In this document: in pieces, positions 63,781 to 64,000 of the stretch
How the letters are laid out: every line of letters starts with the position of its first letter
Position numbering within the stretch: position 1 is the first letter of the stretch
Source: Helicobacter bilis
Lineage (GTDB): Bacteria; Campylobacterota; Campylobacteria; Campylobacterales; Helicobacteraceae
Direction: 5' to 3'
Assembly: GCF_900198365.1 (NCBI RefSeq)
Contig: NZ_FZMS01000001.1
Location: 22,760 to 86,759 of the forward strand
Length of the DNA stretch: 64,000 bases
Translations under genes and position numbers: made by a program
The notes under the pieces: generated by a model
What the model saw: only the letters and a program-made list of their open reading frames with translations
Databases searched by the model: none
Told to the model about the DNA's origin: nothing

Positions 63781-64000
63781 ATGAAACAAGATACACAAGG
63801 CTTAATCCCTTATAACAGAGCACAAGACACTAAGCTATTAGCATATAATGAAACAAAGCTATTAGAGTATAAAGAGACACTGCATGCCTTGCAAAAGCTA
63901 GACAAAAGCTTTAAAGACTTTATGAGTATGCCTTTTAGCATTATTGTAGATTCTAAAGGCAATGCACTGCCCCTAACTTCACAGGCTATAAAAAACTTTA
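63781..64000 (+). CDS. partial reading frame of unknown function
   Basis: At least 73 codons, running off the end of the window. The ATG at 63781 has no Shine-Dalgarno, and the frame is open a further 10-12 codons upstream (KPSFATNL), so the true start may be missing. The product is hydrophilic and Lys/Leu-rich (LIPYNRAQDTKLLAYNETKL, LQKLDKSFKDFMSM), followed by PFSIIVDSKGNALPL. I recognise no family. It abuts the truncated symporter and probably belongs to a different, possibly mobile, segment. Confidence 0.45.
   Translation, partial: MKQDTQGLIPYNRAQDTKLLAYNETKLLEYKETLHALQKLDKSFKDFMSMPFSIIVDSKGNALPLTSQAIKNF

Overview
This window is an AT-rich chromosomal segment of a Helicobacter-type Campylobacterota bacterium. 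The main evidence is a single 2883-codon gene encoding fused RNA polymerase beta and beta-prime subunits, a hallmark of Helicobacter and Wolinella. Supporting evidence is a FlgR that lacks its DNA-binding domain, a flgE hook gene with a sigma-54 promoter, and CcoI, RNase J and GlmM of epsilonproteobacterial type. The GABA catabolic genes, hisF, several secreted repeat proteins and several long G/C tracts point to an enterohepatic-type Helicobacter rather than a gastric one; that last step is inference.

Layout. 1-12438: information-processing block rplJ(partial)-rplL-rpoBC-rpsL-rpsG-fusA. 12439-13977: sparse region with a 49-aa peptide gene and tRNA-Glu(UUC). 13978-17730: glmM with two small co-directional genes, divergent rpsT, then a SAM methyltransferase split by a G11 tract. 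17958-24970: HlyD/TolC efflux pair, RNase J + RsmA, and a lone hisF. 25081-26094: a secreted protein made of about ten 23-residue YwqK/MORN-like repeats. 26209-27421: rpsP-khpA-rimM. 27648-34439: copper P-type ATPase (CcoI type), BamA and two small envelope proteins; two of these genes carry the same DNA repeat inside their reading frames. 34521-36179: DUF2972-like protein with an in-frame C14 tract. 36275-38935: sigma-54 promoter, flgE and a small gene. 39667-43862: gabT-gabD-permease. 43899-48145: ribD, a secreted protein, mnmD, SRP RNA and ald. 48146-50711: a graveyard of broken genes, including an aldo/keto reductase and a restriction-specificity fragment with a G13 tract. 50712-58113: dynamin-like GTPase, aroB-mscS, flgR and a partner gene. 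58537-60291: three tandem relatives of the repeat protein at 25 kb, one with a nonsense codon. 60498-62963: miaA, TfoX-N, YceI and a MarR regulator with a perfect 16-bp operator-like palindrome. 63175-64000: a truncated, frameshifted sodium symporter abutting an unrelated partial reading frame.

The window has two layers. One is the housekeeping core: translation, transcription, membrane biogenesis, flagellar hook and cell-wall precursors. The other is a variable layer of homopolymer-switched genes, duplicated secreted repeat proteins, decayed genes and coding repeats. The most unusual items are the duplicated secreted repeat-protein family with a shared upstream module, the repeat inserted in-frame in unrelated membrane proteins, and the strong excess of AGAWTCT heptamers. 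No CRISPR array, insertion sequence or intact prophage was seen.
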